DNA from: Thozetella sp. PMI_491
Taxonomy: Eukaryota; Ascomycota; Sordariomycetes; Chaetosphaeriales; Chaetosphaeriaceae
DNA length: 64,000 nucleotides
Assembly (NCBI GenBank): GCA_021432635.1
Contig: MU270131.1
Location: 47,611-111,610, forward strand
Direction of reading: 5' to 3'
The position numbers and the translations under genes are program-made. The notes beneath the pieces are model-generated. The model was not told where the DNA came from and did no database searches. It saw nothing but the letters and a program-made list of their open reading frames with translations. This document shows, in pieces, positions 21,361 through 31,562 of this stretch (positions are counted from its first letter, which is position 1; each line of letters opens with the position of its first letter).

Positions 21361-22915
21361 ATGCGCCACGCTTCGGTAGCTACCGTGATTGTTTCGGGCC
21401 TCAGTGCCTGCACCAGTGCCTTGAATCTTGGCCCGGGCTATGAACATCCCGTTGAAGGTATAGATTCTGAAGGCCTGCTCGATGCAGTCTAGGGTCTCGG
21501 GAGCGCCGCTAACTAATGACTCTCCTGTTTCTACCAGATCTGGACAAGGACCTTCCGTTCTCTCAGCCGGTGACATTTGCACACTTGGAATGGCAGCGCT
21601 GCCTCGCGGCTAGCCACAGTCAGGTGAAATTCTCTTTGGCCCAGATCTAACCAGAGGAACAAGCGTGGCTAACAGGTACCAGCCCCTGGATATTGCCATC
21701 TTGGGATTCCCTTACGATACGTCAACCTCGTATCGACCTGGCGCTCGCTTTGGCCCCAGAGGAATCCGAGCCGGCTCATCACGAGAGAAGAAAGGTCGGA
21801 GTTACAACACGGTGTGGGGAGTGGACCCATACGAACAGGGCCTAGAGATTGTACGTCATGTTTTATCCAGTCTTGCCGTGTATGGAGGTGCAGGGCCCTC
21901 TGCTGACGAATTGCTAGATCGACTGTGGCGATGTTCCAATCACCCCATTTGATGCTGCCCATGCCTTCAAGCAGATGGAGCAGGCCTATCGGCAGATACT
22001 CTACCACCCCACCTCTGACAAGAGTATGTGTGCTGGATCCCAAGGTGGATATAGATTGCTGACCTGCCCAGACGCGTGGGAACATCCGAGAATTCTCAGC
22101 TTGGGAGGCGACCATTCGATCGTTCTCCCCATCCTGCGCTCCCTCAAGACGGTCTACGGGCCGGTCTCTGTCATTCATCTTGACTCTCATCTTGACACGT
22201 GAGACATCGGTGCTCCCCTCCTGCGGCTGAGACGGATTTGCTAACCGTTCATAGTTGGGACCCATACGAGGGCTACACCGGTATTGCTTCTAATCAGTCG
22301 GCGATTACTCATGGCACATTCTTCTGGCACGCAAGCCGGGAGGGGTGTATTAGCAAGGGTACGAGCGTGCATGCCGGGTTGAGAACGAAGCTTTTTGTGA
22401 GAAGACTCCAGGCCTCGCCTTTGAAAGATGGACTAACAAAAACAGAGTCCCAAGGACTACGAGATTGATCGAGATATTGTGGGATTTACCCTCATTGAAG
22501 CCCAAGAAATTGATGAGATTGGCATGGAAGCGATTATCAAGAAGGTGAGAACGGCGGTTGGCGACACGCCCGTTTACCTCTCTATCGACATCGACGGTAA
22601 AGTCCAACCCGTGCCATTGCGGAGCAAATCTAGACAGCTAATCGTGTGACTTTGCCAGTGCTGGACCCCAGCATTGCACCCGCCACTGGTACGCCTGAAT
22701 CGGGCGGCTGGACATCTCGAGAACTTAAGAGATTCTTGAAGGGCCTCGAGGGCCTCAATATGGTTGGCGCCGACGTTGTGGAGGTCAGCCCTCCCTACGA
22801 CTCAGTAGCCGAAACAACATCAGTCGTCGCAGCCGATTTGATCGTAGATATCCTCGCTGGGATGACGAAGCACGCGGGCTATCCTGCAGCTTCCTCTGCG
22901 AAGGATGAGCTTTAG
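21361..22915 (+). CDS. Secreted agmatinase/arginase-family ureohydrolase
   Basis: Eight exons (21361-21457, 21538-21623, 21683-21850, 21918-22023, 22072-22198, 22255-22396, 22446-22596, 22659-22915) join in phase to 377 residues. The start begins [13 protein letters not shown], a probable signal peptide. [12 protein letters not shown] and [21 protein letters not shown] are agmatinase-type blocks. Metal ligands are complete: GGDHS (His167), HLDSHLD (Asp190, His192, Asp194) and SIDIDVLDP (Asp290, Asp292). The family hydrolyses a guanidino group to urea and an amine using two Mn(II) ions. Substrates include agmatine, guanidinobutyrate and proclavaminate, and the actual one is unknown here. A secretory signal on a ureohydrolase suggests extracellular nitrogen scavenging, with the divergent permease as partner. 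Two junctions were picked by frame from several AG sites (exons 2 and 3). Confidence 0.9.
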
Positions 22916-23333
22916 TGGCTACTCAGAAGGGTAACACGGAAATTATTAGTCGGGAGTAACCTAGGGAGAATGATTGGTTCAAAGATTGATAATAGCGGCG
23001 AGGAAAACGAATGCGCCCATGGATTAGGCTAGGATTCAAGCTGCAGGCATGTCCCGCAATTATGGAAAGTGTGTTGGTTCCTTTTGATCTAGAACCAAGC
23101 CAATAGTTAGAAAACCATCGTAGGATATACTTGACCCGAAGCCGATCCTTTCCTAGTATTGCATTCTTCCCCGCGATGTATTCTTGGATGCTTTACGCCT
23201 AGTGAGTGATAGCCGCGTCAGAGTTGCACTTTATCTTGAAGAGGGGCGGAGATAGTCAGTAGCCTCACTAGTTCCGAGTTCGGCTTTCTTAGCATCTTCA
23301 ACTGCCCATCAAACACGCAACCCCGCCGAAGCC
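22916..23333. promoter_or_regulatory. Promoter of the M20 amidohydrolase
   Basis: About 420 bp without coding signal. It contains TGATAA (22987-22992), a GATA-type word. I see neither the 17-nt nor the 13-nt shared word here. Confidence 0.35.
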
Positions 23334-24599
23334 ATGACGCAGTCCTCCTTCTCCGCGCTACTAAGCACCGTCCAGTTGGACCTTGCCCCGTACGAAGAAC
23401 TATACAAGCACTTACATGCAAACCCCGAGCTCTCGAACCAGGAGAAGGCTACGGCCGAAACCGCGGCTGGATTCCTTGGGAAGCTGAATGCATTCAAGAT
23501 CTTCACCGGTATTGGCGGCCACGGCGTCGCCGCCGTTCTGGAGAATGGCCCGGGCAAGACAATCCTCCTCCGCTCGGATCTCGATGGCCTCCCGGTCAAG
23601 GAGGAAACCGGCTTGCCCTATGCCAGCACCGCGCGGCAGGTAAATCTCCAGGGCGAGGAAAAGCCCGTCATGCACGCCTGTGGCCATGATATGCACATTA
23701 CATGTCTTCTGGGTGCGGCAGAGGTGCTGGTGGCTCTGCGGGCCTCGTGGTCCGGGACTCTGGTGCTCGTCTTTCAACCGGCAGAAGAGCGCGGCACAGG
23801 CGCCAAAGCCATGGTGGACGACGGGCTGTACGACAGAGTTCCCGTTCCGGACTACGTGCTCGGCCAGCACCTGATGCCCATGCGCGCAGGCATGGTGGGC
23901 TGCCGCCCCGGGACCATCATGGCGTCAGCCGATAGCTTTAAAGTGACGCTGTACGGGCGAGGCGGCCACGGATCTACACCTCACCGTACTATCGACCCCG
24001 TGATGATGGCCTCGAACCTCGTCGTTAGGCTGCAGAACATCGTCAGCCGCGAGGTCGACCCGAGCGAGATGGCCGTGGTGACGGTGGGGTCGCTGCAAGC
24101 TGGTCACACGGAGAACATCATCGTGGACCACGCAGAGCTAGGCCTAGACATCCGCACCGTCACCCCTGCGGTCCGCGATCAGGTCATCGCTGCCATCAAG
24201 CGCATGATCAAGGCCGAGTTCATCGCCAGCGGCGCAGAGAAGGAGCCCGTGATGGTTGAGACGCGGTATTTCCCCGCCACAGACAACGACAAGGCCATGG
24301 CGGCGAGCATTGAAACCGCCTTCGCGGAACACTTCGGAGATCGGTTCAACCCTGATATCCCGCGCGTGAACGCATCGGAGGATGTCTCCATTCTCGCCTC
24401 CTCCCAGGGCAAGCCGAGCATCTTCTGGTTCTTCGGCGGTGTGGAACCAGCCCTGTGGGACGAGAAGGTCGCTGCTGGGAAGGTCGAGGACGAGATCCCC
24501 TTCAACCACTCGGCTCGCTTTGCCCCGACTCCGCATCCGACTATCCAGACGGGTATCGATGCCCTCTCTATTGGAGCACTGACTTTCTTTGCAAAATAG
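23334..24599 (+). CDS. M20 metallopeptidase / amidohydrolase (hippurate hydrolase-like)
   Basis: A single exon of 421 residues. The metal site is clear: HACGHDMH (residues 114-121), then QPAEERGTGA with the catalytic and ligand Glu pair, and a late His in FNHSARFAPTPHP. The central GRGGHGSTPHRTIDPV block is the lid/dimerisation domain of the M20D group, which splits N-acyl or amide bonds (hippurate, N-acetyl amino acids, IAA-amino acids). No signal peptide, so it should act in the cytosol. It follows the ureohydrolase in the same direction after about 420 bp and closes the run of catabolic genes. In that setting it could deacylate an imported N-acyl or N-carbamoyl amino acid, an inference from context. 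It is GC-rich like its neighbours, with no sign of transfer. Confidence 0.93.
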   Translation: MTQSSFSALLSTVQLDLAPYEELYKHLHANPELSNQEKATAETAAGFLGKLNAFKIFTGIGGHGVAAVLENGPGKTILLRSDLDGLPVKEETGLPYASTARQVNLQGEEKPVMHACGHDMHITCLLGAAEVLVALRASWSGTLVLVFQPAEERGTGAKAMVDDGLYDRVPVPDYVLGQHLMPMRAGMVGCRPGTIMASADSFKVTLYGRGGHGSTPHRTIDPVMMASNLVVRLQNIVSREVDPSEMAVVTVGSLQAGHTENIIVDHAELGLDIRTVTPAVRDQVIAAIKRMIKAEFIASGAEKEPVMVETRYFPATDNDKAMAASIETAFAEHFGDRFNPDIPRVNASEDVSILASSQGKPSIFWFFGGVEPALWDEKVAAGKVEDEIPFNHSARFAPTPHPTIQTGIDALSIGALTFFAK

Positions 24600-24844
24600 G
24601 AGGACAAATGTTGTGGAGGCGGAGGGAGGGGAGAGTGAGCGTTTTAGGAGTACAGAGACATTAGGAAGGGGGAGGAACATGGTTGTCCTACTATATGTGC
24701 TAAGCTGGGGAGTAGAATGGAAGTTCCTAAGACCTATTTTACCATCTTATGACAGTGCCGTATAATGTACCGGCAGCCTACACACGCCCGGAAGCCATGG
24801 CATTGACTGATGATGTGTTTGGATTACCTAGGTATCTATATGGG

Positions 24845-25785
24845 CTATGTTGGACTACTGATGGAGCCAAGGCCGGGATTTGAAGATGCTGTACCCTGAG
24901 AAGCTCCAGGCGTTGCATCGGAGAGATCGAGCTTGGCCAAGTCCGGCTCTCCTCGCATCGCCACCAGCACGTCCAAGGAGGGCACTTCCCCCTTGGCATA
25001 GAACCGCAACAAATTGTCCATGTCCTCCTCAGAGAAGCCGCACATCTGGTCCCAGCTGTACGCATCGCTGACCTTGATCATCCATCGCATCCGCTTCGGT
25101 CCTTCCTCTACCGCGGGCGCCAGCTTTCGCAGCTTGCCGCGCAGCTCGCCGATGGACTCAATGGCCTTGCCGGCATCCTTCGGGAGGGCCTGGGCAATTT
25201 GCTTGCGTATCGTGCTGGCCAGACGCGGGCCCTTCCCGTTAGTGCTCACCATGATCTGCAGAGGCCCGTCGCGGTGCATGCTTCCGAAATAGAAGTCGCA
25301 CTCGGGGGGCACGTCGGCGATGTTGGCAGGAATGCGGCGCTCTTTGCAGAGCTTCCAGATCTCAGTCGAGGCATCCGGCTCGTCGATGGCCACGAGGACC
25401 ATGTCGGCGCCGTCGAGGTCACCGGGCTCGAACTTCCGGTCGATGTGGTCGACCTGGCCCTCGGCCACGCGGTAGGCGACCTCGGGATTCAACCCCGCAG
25501 AGGGGGAGACGACGACGACGCGGGCGTCAGCATTGAGGCAGTTGAGGATGCGGCCGGCAGCGACCTGTGGGCAGCGAACGGGTTAGGACAAGATTTTCAG
25601 CATGGGCAAGTGGGCGCGACGGGGCACGAGGGGCCGCTTGAAACTTGGATCTGGGTTGGGCTGGGCTCTTGGAAACGCACTTCCCCGCCACCAACGACAA
25701 GCACCGTCTTGCCCTTGATCTGCCAGGCGATGATCAAACTGCCTCCACCCTGCACCGCAGGAAATTGATTCTTAGAATCGGCCAT
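24845..25785 (-). CDS. MET8: Siroheme synthase Met8 (precorrin-2 dehydrogenase/ferrochelatase)
   Basis: Exons 25785-25681 and 25564-24845 encode 274 residues, a usual length for fungal Met8. The N-terminal NAD-binding segment KGKTVLVVGGGEVAAGRI spans the intron, whose removal restores the glycine motif exactly. The block NIADVPPECDFYFGSM holds the Asp (about 119) corresponding to the bifunctional active site. The GKGPRLASTIRKQI helix and the C-terminal dimer region follow. Met8 oxidises precorrin-2 to sirohydrochlorin and inserts iron, making siroheme for sulfite and nitrite reductases in the cytosol. It is head to head with the Vac1-like gene across 729 bp and has no visible tie to the preceding catabolic cluster beyond a general nitrogen/sulfur role. 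Confidence 0.93.
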
Positions 25786-26514
25786 GGAGGTCACCGGGGT
25801 AAGTCCGATAGTTCGATGCGGGCGACGACATGGCTTCTGAAAAGATGCCTCACGCGTGCGCCGAGTGCGGAAAACAGCTCGAGCTCGTCCGATAAGCACT
25901 GTAATCGATAAGCACTACCAATCGATAAGCACTCAATTGAAGCCCCGGCAAGAGGGGGACGACCTTAGTCCGTGTGAGCTGAAAATAGGGCTCTCTGGCT
26001 CTCGGGGGACTTGTATATGGCCTAATTAGCCCCGTAAGAGATGTCTTCGTCCGAGTTTACAAGTTTTAGTTACTGTCGATTTTGAGGCCGGACAGAATCT
26101 TGTTCTTTGGGCCTGAGGCTTGGTGGCCGTCGCGGTTGAGCGGTCTCCCTTTGGAGGCCCGGCCTGTCAGATGCCACCGGGGCACGGGGCAATGGCTGGG
26201 TCCGGCGTGGCGGGGTTCAGGAATTGCCTTGCGCTAGCGAGATACCTGAGATCGCCATAGGCTGCTGGGCTATGAGTCGGGTCCCTCTTTAGCGCCCTGC
26301 GATTGCCTGTTGGTTCCCGGCTCAGTACAGGGGGTTCTTGCATCACGATCACAGGCGCCGTTTCCTGCTGAATCTGCCTCGCCTCCCTCACGCCTCGAAG
26401 CCCCAACCACCGGCGGCAGCCCAAAATGACTGGCCGACCGTCTCGATCTCAATAGGCGCTGTTCTCCTGGAGCGACCATCAGGTCAGATTGCCCTGCGCT
26501 GAGCGTTCCGCAAC
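25786..26514. other. Divergent promoter, MET8 / VAC1
   Basis: 729 bp, no gene. A short direct repeat of ATCGATAAGCACT words occurs at about 25903-25935 (GATAAGCACT three times). Nothing else stands out. Confidence 0.4.
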
Positions 26515-28652
26515 ATGTCGAGCCGGAAACTAGGAGGAGGTCGGATCCTGGGAAACGGGAAAGGACTCGCCCCGCCATCACCTTCGCGCGTCCCCCGAGC
26601 CTCGAGCCCTTTTGCGCCGTCGGACGCCGGAAGCACCGCCTCTGCCCACTCGAGGAACTCGACCCCTCTCTCGATATCACCGCCCTCGTCCAGTCCTCTG
26701 CCCGATTTCCCGCAAGACCTAGCCGCGAACGTTAGCCTCGCGGGCCCATCCAATGGAGCGGCGCCAGGAGAGCTGCTCTGCCCTATATGCGGGGAGGAGA
26801 TGGTGCGTATTTCTTCATCACCGAGGAGGGAGCGAGAATGGGGACAATGTTAACTTTGGTCCAGATAACCCTCCTCCAGCTCGACCGCCATATCGATGAT
26901 GCGCACCAAGAGCTCCCCGAGGCTGAACAAGATGAGGTCAAGACATGGTTCGACAAGCAAGTGCTCAAGGCGAAACGTTTTCAGCCGCTCTCGATGATAA
27001 ACCAGAAGCTTCGGGGGCTTGAAGTCTTCGAGTCCAACGAGAGCCAGCCCATACCCGCTCCGGTCGTGGGAGGACAGCGCCCGATCGTCGACGCCGTCAT
27101 CGACCCCGAAGAACTGGTGACGAGGAAACACTGGCAGCGGACCTCGGGCTACGATGTGTGCACGGATCCCCTGTGCGAGAAGCGCCTGGGGCCCCTGAAT
27201 GGCAACGTCAACTGCCGGAAGTGCGGGAAACTATTCTGCGAGGACCACACCATGTACCAGATGAAGCTGTCCCGGTTGGCAGCACACGACCCAGTCCGGG
27301 GCTTTTGGTGCCGAGTGTGCGAGACATGCTACAAGTCAAGAGACGGCTATAACGACCACCATGCGTTCATGCGGGACCACACAGCCAACTTTGTTGCAAT
27401 AAGGAGGAAGAAGGTCGAGCGCCAGAACCTAGAGATACAGAGGCTCGAGAAGAGACTCACAAAACTCACGAGCCTGCTGGCGAACCCGCCAGAAGAACTC
27501 AGCACCAACGGATCCGGCTTGCTCGCGCCCGTGTCCGCACTGTCAGGCCAGAAGAACCAGAGAAAATTGCTCGAGCAGTCGGTAGTAACCTGGGAGGATG
27601 ATGCGGCGGTATCCAAGTGCCCTTTTTGCCAGCAAGAATTTGGCACGTGGACGCTCAGGAGACACCACTGCCGTATATGTGGGCGGGTAGTGTGCGCTGA
27701 TCTTAATACAGCCTGTTCAAGCGAAGTTGGCTTGACCGTGGCGAGCAGTAAGCTCCCTGGCTTCCAGACCCATCCGCCTTCTTTGCTAATGGGTACGGCA
27801 GCAACGGTGCCGGCGGTAGAAAAGTCCGCGACGAACGGCCAGCTCAGCATCGATATTCGCATGTGTCGTGAATGCAAGTCTACAATTTTCTCCCATCGGG
27901 ACTTCGCCGAATCCATTGCCCACAAGCCGCCAGACCAACGGGCGTATGAGACACTTCGGCAGTTTGAGAGGGGCATTCGCCACCTTATGCCCTCCTTCCA
28001 ACGTGCACTGCTCACCCTGCAGCCACCGAACGATGACAGCGGCCTAGAGAAACCGCCACCGACCCATTCTCAGATCCAGGAGGCTGCAAAGATAAGGAAG
28101 CGCCTCACCGACAGTTTTAGCAAGTACGACATAGCGGCGAAGCGTATACGAGATCTCAAGACAACGAGCCCGACCCAGCTGCGGCTGCAAAAGGCAATCT
28201 ACACGCAGGCGTCAACCTTTCTGCACATTAATCTGATCCCTCTCAAGAGCTTGCCGCGGATGCTGAAGAGCAACACTTCGTCTCTCTCGAACCACCGACG
28301 TCTGCTTTCCGCTGCAAACGGGCCAGGGCATCTCTCTCCCCTCCGCAACGGGGAGTCGACATCGTCGTTAGATGCCGAGACTGCCAGCATCGGCGGGGCA
28401 AGCGAGGCCAGCACGGCGGTCTCTGCGCTGGAGACCGAGGAGAAAGAAATCCGAGAGAAGCTCATCGTTCTAGAAGAGCAGCGCTTCATGGTGCAAGAGA
28501 TGGTCAATAACGCGAAGGGCGCTCGAAGGTTCGAGGAGATCAGTGCGTTGACTAGGAACCTAGAAGAGCTCGACAAGGAGATTATGAATCTCAAAAAGCA
28601 AGTCAATGGCGTGGAAGAGAGGTGGGAAGGGCTGTACGCTGCCGGCGTCTAA
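26515..28652 (+). CDS. VAC1: Vac1/Pep7-type FYVE-domain Rab5 effector (rabenosyn-5 like)
   Basis: Exons 26515-26802 and 26865-28652 encode 691 residues. A C2H2 finger is assembled across the intron (CPICGEEM then LLQLDRHIDDAH). Two FYVE-like zinc regions follow: one around residues 190-250 (CRKCGKLFCEDH) and a second around 345-450 (CPFCQQEFGTWTLRRHHCRICGRVVC), with the RRHHCRICG basic motif that reads phosphatidylinositol 3-phosphate. The rest is helical, ending in a coiled coil (EEKEIREKLIVLEEQ, LEELDKEIMNLKKQV) of the Rab-binding type. Vac1/Pep7 tethers Golgi-derived vesicles at endosomes with Vps21 and Vps45. The Ser/Pro-rich N-terminus is variable in the family. The layout of C2H2, FYVE, coiled coil and two FYVE-like modules is distinctive. 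Confidence 0.92.
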
Positions 28653-29220
28653 GCTAGACGATATGAGTTAGGAGTTTGGGATGGTACGATTCTTAGGGGC
28701 CCTCTTCGCATTGCATGGCGCTCGGATTCATCAAGGGCCATATCGACCCGGGATTGGCACAGGAGTTGGTGGTACAGACCAAGTGATGTCGAGGCTCCTT
28801 CGAGCCCTCGGGCGCCTCAGTCTGTCCAATAGTTTCATATTGCAGGTAATTGAATTAGGCACCTACGTTAAATTGCATAACGGGCTGTGACGCCCCACCT
28901 TGCACTAAGGCGCACGCTCTGATGTGGGCCAAACCATCGAAGTGTGTATGTCTAAACAAGAGCAACCATACGACGCCAACAGCAATTCTTAGCTCATCGT
29001 TTCCTGCACGAGACAATACCCTTGGCTGATCGGCCATCTAACTGTCCCCAAGCGTCTGGGAGAGTCGTATTGGGTCGTAAACCGGGGTTGCGACGCGTCG
29101 AGCGCTGCCGTCCACGCGTCTTTGACCGCGTTAAGCCGATAATCCGATTCGGCTCACTACGTCTACAAACCAGGCTCGACTTAACAAGTCTATTTGCACT
29201 ACTATTCTACCTTCTCGCCA
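28653..29220. other. Intergenic, VAC1 to fta1
   Basis: About 570 bp between two genes in the same direction. No coding signal or repeat seen. Confidence 0.5.
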
Positions 29221-30588
29221 ATGCCTCCAGCTAGCCGCAGCCCACAGGCGGCACCTCAGGATGGTGACCAGACAGAGTTTGATGTCATACCTCCTTTCTT
29301 CAACACCACCTTCTCAACCCATCGGGTATCACCGCTGCACGTCGGCGATGGGCTTGATGAGGATCGTTTGGAAGCGGTTTCACGCCAGCTACGAGAGGTC
29401 CTGATAGGGGGTGCAGTTCGCGGCGTCGAAGTCCGCTCTGGCTTGGATGAGCGGGCTCTGGGTCGCACCGGCGCGCTGGAAGATGTGGTCCTGCACTGGG
29501 CCACCCTAGACTCTCTCTTAGGAATCGAGACAGGCTCGGGTTCTCATTCTCAGCGCCGGCCAGTGAGCCGTGACTTGGGGAGTGATGTCACCGCCCGGGA
29601 AGAGCGATCTCGGCGTGCGCGAGTGCAGAACGCCATGGCGGGACGACGACGGGCACTGCACATCTCGTTGACCTACGAACAGGGTCAATGCAGCGGTATC
29701 CTTGTCCCCCGGTTTTCTGAGCAAGACGACCAAGGCGGCGAGGAAGACGGGAAACATCGTCATTTTACTCTGGATCCAGCTCAAGACCCAGAGTGGCCAG
29801 ATAGGCCAGCTCGAGACAGTAGCCGCTTCTTGAACCTCCCTCTCCTTCTCCTTCGCATGCCGCCGGCGCTAAAGACGGTTGTCATAGACTTCCTGTCGAC
29901 CACATTTGACTGCCGCGTCAGCACTCTTCACCTAGGCACCAGGAGTCTTGTGCAATGCTGGGAAACTTGGGCCCGTCTGGCTGGCTTGCCATCCCGGGGT
30001 GCCTTGGCCAAGGACGTGATGCTGACACTCGGCTTCCACCTACCACCAGACGAGTCCTCCGCGGCCCCGTCAAAGGGAGAGAAGGTCACAACAGATCAAG
30101 CTGTGGGTCTCAAATCCATCGACATCACGATTCCCTCTTCAGACTTGGCAAAGTTCTTGGACGCCGGCAAGAGTTTGTCCAGCCAAGCGCCGGTAACCTC
30201 AGCTGCTAGCGGCACGAAACGGGCTCTTAGCTGGCAGGGAGTGCCCGAGAAGCGCCGAAAGCTCGCAGGGAGAATGCACGAGGAGGGCTGGGGCTGGAGG
30301 AAGAATAGCAAAGGAGAGGCCGCAGACGGGGCAGCGCTGGACCAGCCTTTCACCGAAGCCCTTGGTGCCTACATCAACCAGCACTTGGCCCTGGACTTGT
30401 TCCATCCCGCGGTTAGGATCGTCAAGATTGCTTGTGGTGGCTTCGTTTTGGCCGACGGACGTCTCAAAGTTCTAGGTGTCGACGTGGAGGGGGACGATGA
30501 CGACGACGCCGGAGTTCCGCAGCGCCATCGTGCGATATGGGAACTTCTGTCGAATATAGTCGAGAAGGCAGGGGCTGGTGTGTCTTGA
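29221..30588 (+). CDS. fta1: Kinetochore Sim4-complex subunit Fta1 (CENP-L/Iml3 homologue)
   Basis: A single exon of 455 residues; the ATG at 29221 is chosen over an upstream TTG. The N-terminal block FFNTTFSTHRVSPLHVG is characteristic of Fta1, followed by LEAVSRQLREVLIGGAVRGVEV. The conserved C-terminal half has LPLLLLRMPPALKTVVIDFLSTTFDCRVSTLHL (shortened here as MPPALKTVVIDFLSTTFDC) and the closing FVLADGRLKVLG. CENP-L pairs with CENP-N/Chl4 in the constitutive centromere-associated network in the nucleus. The linker around residues 310-370 is basic and low in conservation (KRALSWQGVPEKRRK), a possible nuclear signal. The assignment rests on the N-terminal motif and length; these proteins diverge fast, so confidence is moderate to high. 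Confidence 0.8.
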   Translation: MPPASRSPQAAPQDGDQTEFDVIPPFFNTTFSTHRVSPLHVGDGLDEDRLEAVSRQLREVLIGGAVRGVEVRSGLDERALGRTGALEDVVLHWATLDSLLGIETGSGSHSQRRPVSRDLGSDVTAREERSRRARVQNAMAGRRRALHISLTYEQGQCSGILVPRFSEQDDQGGEEDGKHRHFTLDPAQDPEWPDRPARDSSRFLNLPLLLLRMPPALKTVVIDFLSTTFDCRVSTLHLGTRSLVQCWETWARLAGLPSRGALAKDVMLTLGFHLPPDESSAAPSKGEKVTTDQAVGLKSIDITIPSSDLAKFLDAGKSLSSQAPVTSAASGTKRALSWQGVPEKRRKLAGRMHEEGWGWRKNSKGEAADGAALDQPFTEALGAYINQHLALDLFHPAVRIVKIACGGFVLADGRLKVLGVDVEGDDDDDAGVPQRHRAIWELLSNIVEKAGAGVS

Positions 30589-30896
30589 AACGCCGTCCAA
30601 GATCGGCCCAAATTATGCTCGGAGCAGGGATTGCCCCAAGTACTCTTGCCCGGGATGAACTGATGGTTCAGGTTCGGAATCCCGTTTTCCAGCGGGAATC
30701 AGCCTTATAGGGTCAACCAATCATGCAAGGGGTAACTTCAGTCGGAGTATACTGCTTTCTGCTTCATTACTACTTAACGAGCAACGATCTAGCTACCTGG
30801 CTACCATTCCTGCAAGACCCATGCAAGACCCGATGCGGCTATCTTTATGCAACCCCCAGACACGTCTATATTCTATCATTCCAACTAGCCCCCCAT

Positions 30897-31562
30897 TTAC
30901 AGACCACCGAATCCCTTGATGGGGAAGTTGAAGTTGACGTGGTGAATCTCGGGCTGGGCGCCGCCGGCCGTGGCGTAGATGGACTTGTCGGCAGCCTTGC
31001 TGGCCTCGAGGCTCTCCCAGCCAATGGCCGCGACAAAGATCTTGCCGCCGTTGACGGCATCGGTCGAGTAGCCGCTAGCAACGCCGTTGCAGCCAGGGAT
31101 GCTGCTGGCCTTCTCGACCATGGCGCGCATCTCCTCCTCGGGGACAGTGCAGTTGTGGAAGGACAAACCCTCAACAATAGGCGAGTCGATGACCTGCTTA
31201 GGCGCCGGGGGCGAGAAGCGGACGAAGTAGCTGGTCGGCGCACCATCCATGACCTCGGAGAGACCGCCCCAGGCCTTCTGCATATCCGGGGTGGCAATGG
31301 CGGTCTCGCGGGCCTCGGGACTAGCCCAGCCTGGGAGAAGTGTCAGCGATCATGTAGTCGACGTCATTTCCTGCCATGGTGCGGCAGACTCACCGACGAG
31401 GAGGTCGAGCTTCTGGAGATCCTCGCTCCAGGGGCCCCAGCGGGTGCGGAGGTATCCAGGCTGAGTCTTCAGGGCCTGGAGCTGAGCCTTGAGCTGCTCC
31501 TTCCAGCCCTCGACGCCGCCCTTGACGGGGATGGTGAGACGCTCGGTGACGGCAGTGGCCAT
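30897..31562 (-). CDS. Dimeric alpha-beta barrel (ABM/Dabb-like) protein
   Basis: Exons 31562-31394 and 31330-30897 encode 200 residues. The first half contains LTIPVKGGVEGWKEQLKAQL and TRWGPWSEDLQKLDLLVGW, the second NCTVPEEEMRAMVEKASSIP and KIFVAAIGWESLEASKAADK. These look like two ferredoxin-like halves of a dimeric alpha-beta barrel, a fold used by small monooxygenases, stress proteins and many fungal proteins of unknown role. No signal peptide or cofactor motif. The intron (GTGAGT donor, CCCAG acceptor, 63 nt) is clear. The gene is convergent with fta1 and lies head to head with the vanillyl-alcohol-oxidase-type gene across about 1 kb, so co-regulation with it is possible but not shown. 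Confidence 0.85.

Noticed and set aside
14702..24599. A clavam-type beta-lactam biosynthetic cluster
   Set aside because: No beta-lactam synthetase or carboxyethylarginine synthase; the other enzymes point to catabolism.
30668..30700. GGTTCGGAATCCC resembling a tRNA B box
   Set aside because: No A box at the right distance and no cloverleaf could be folded by eye.
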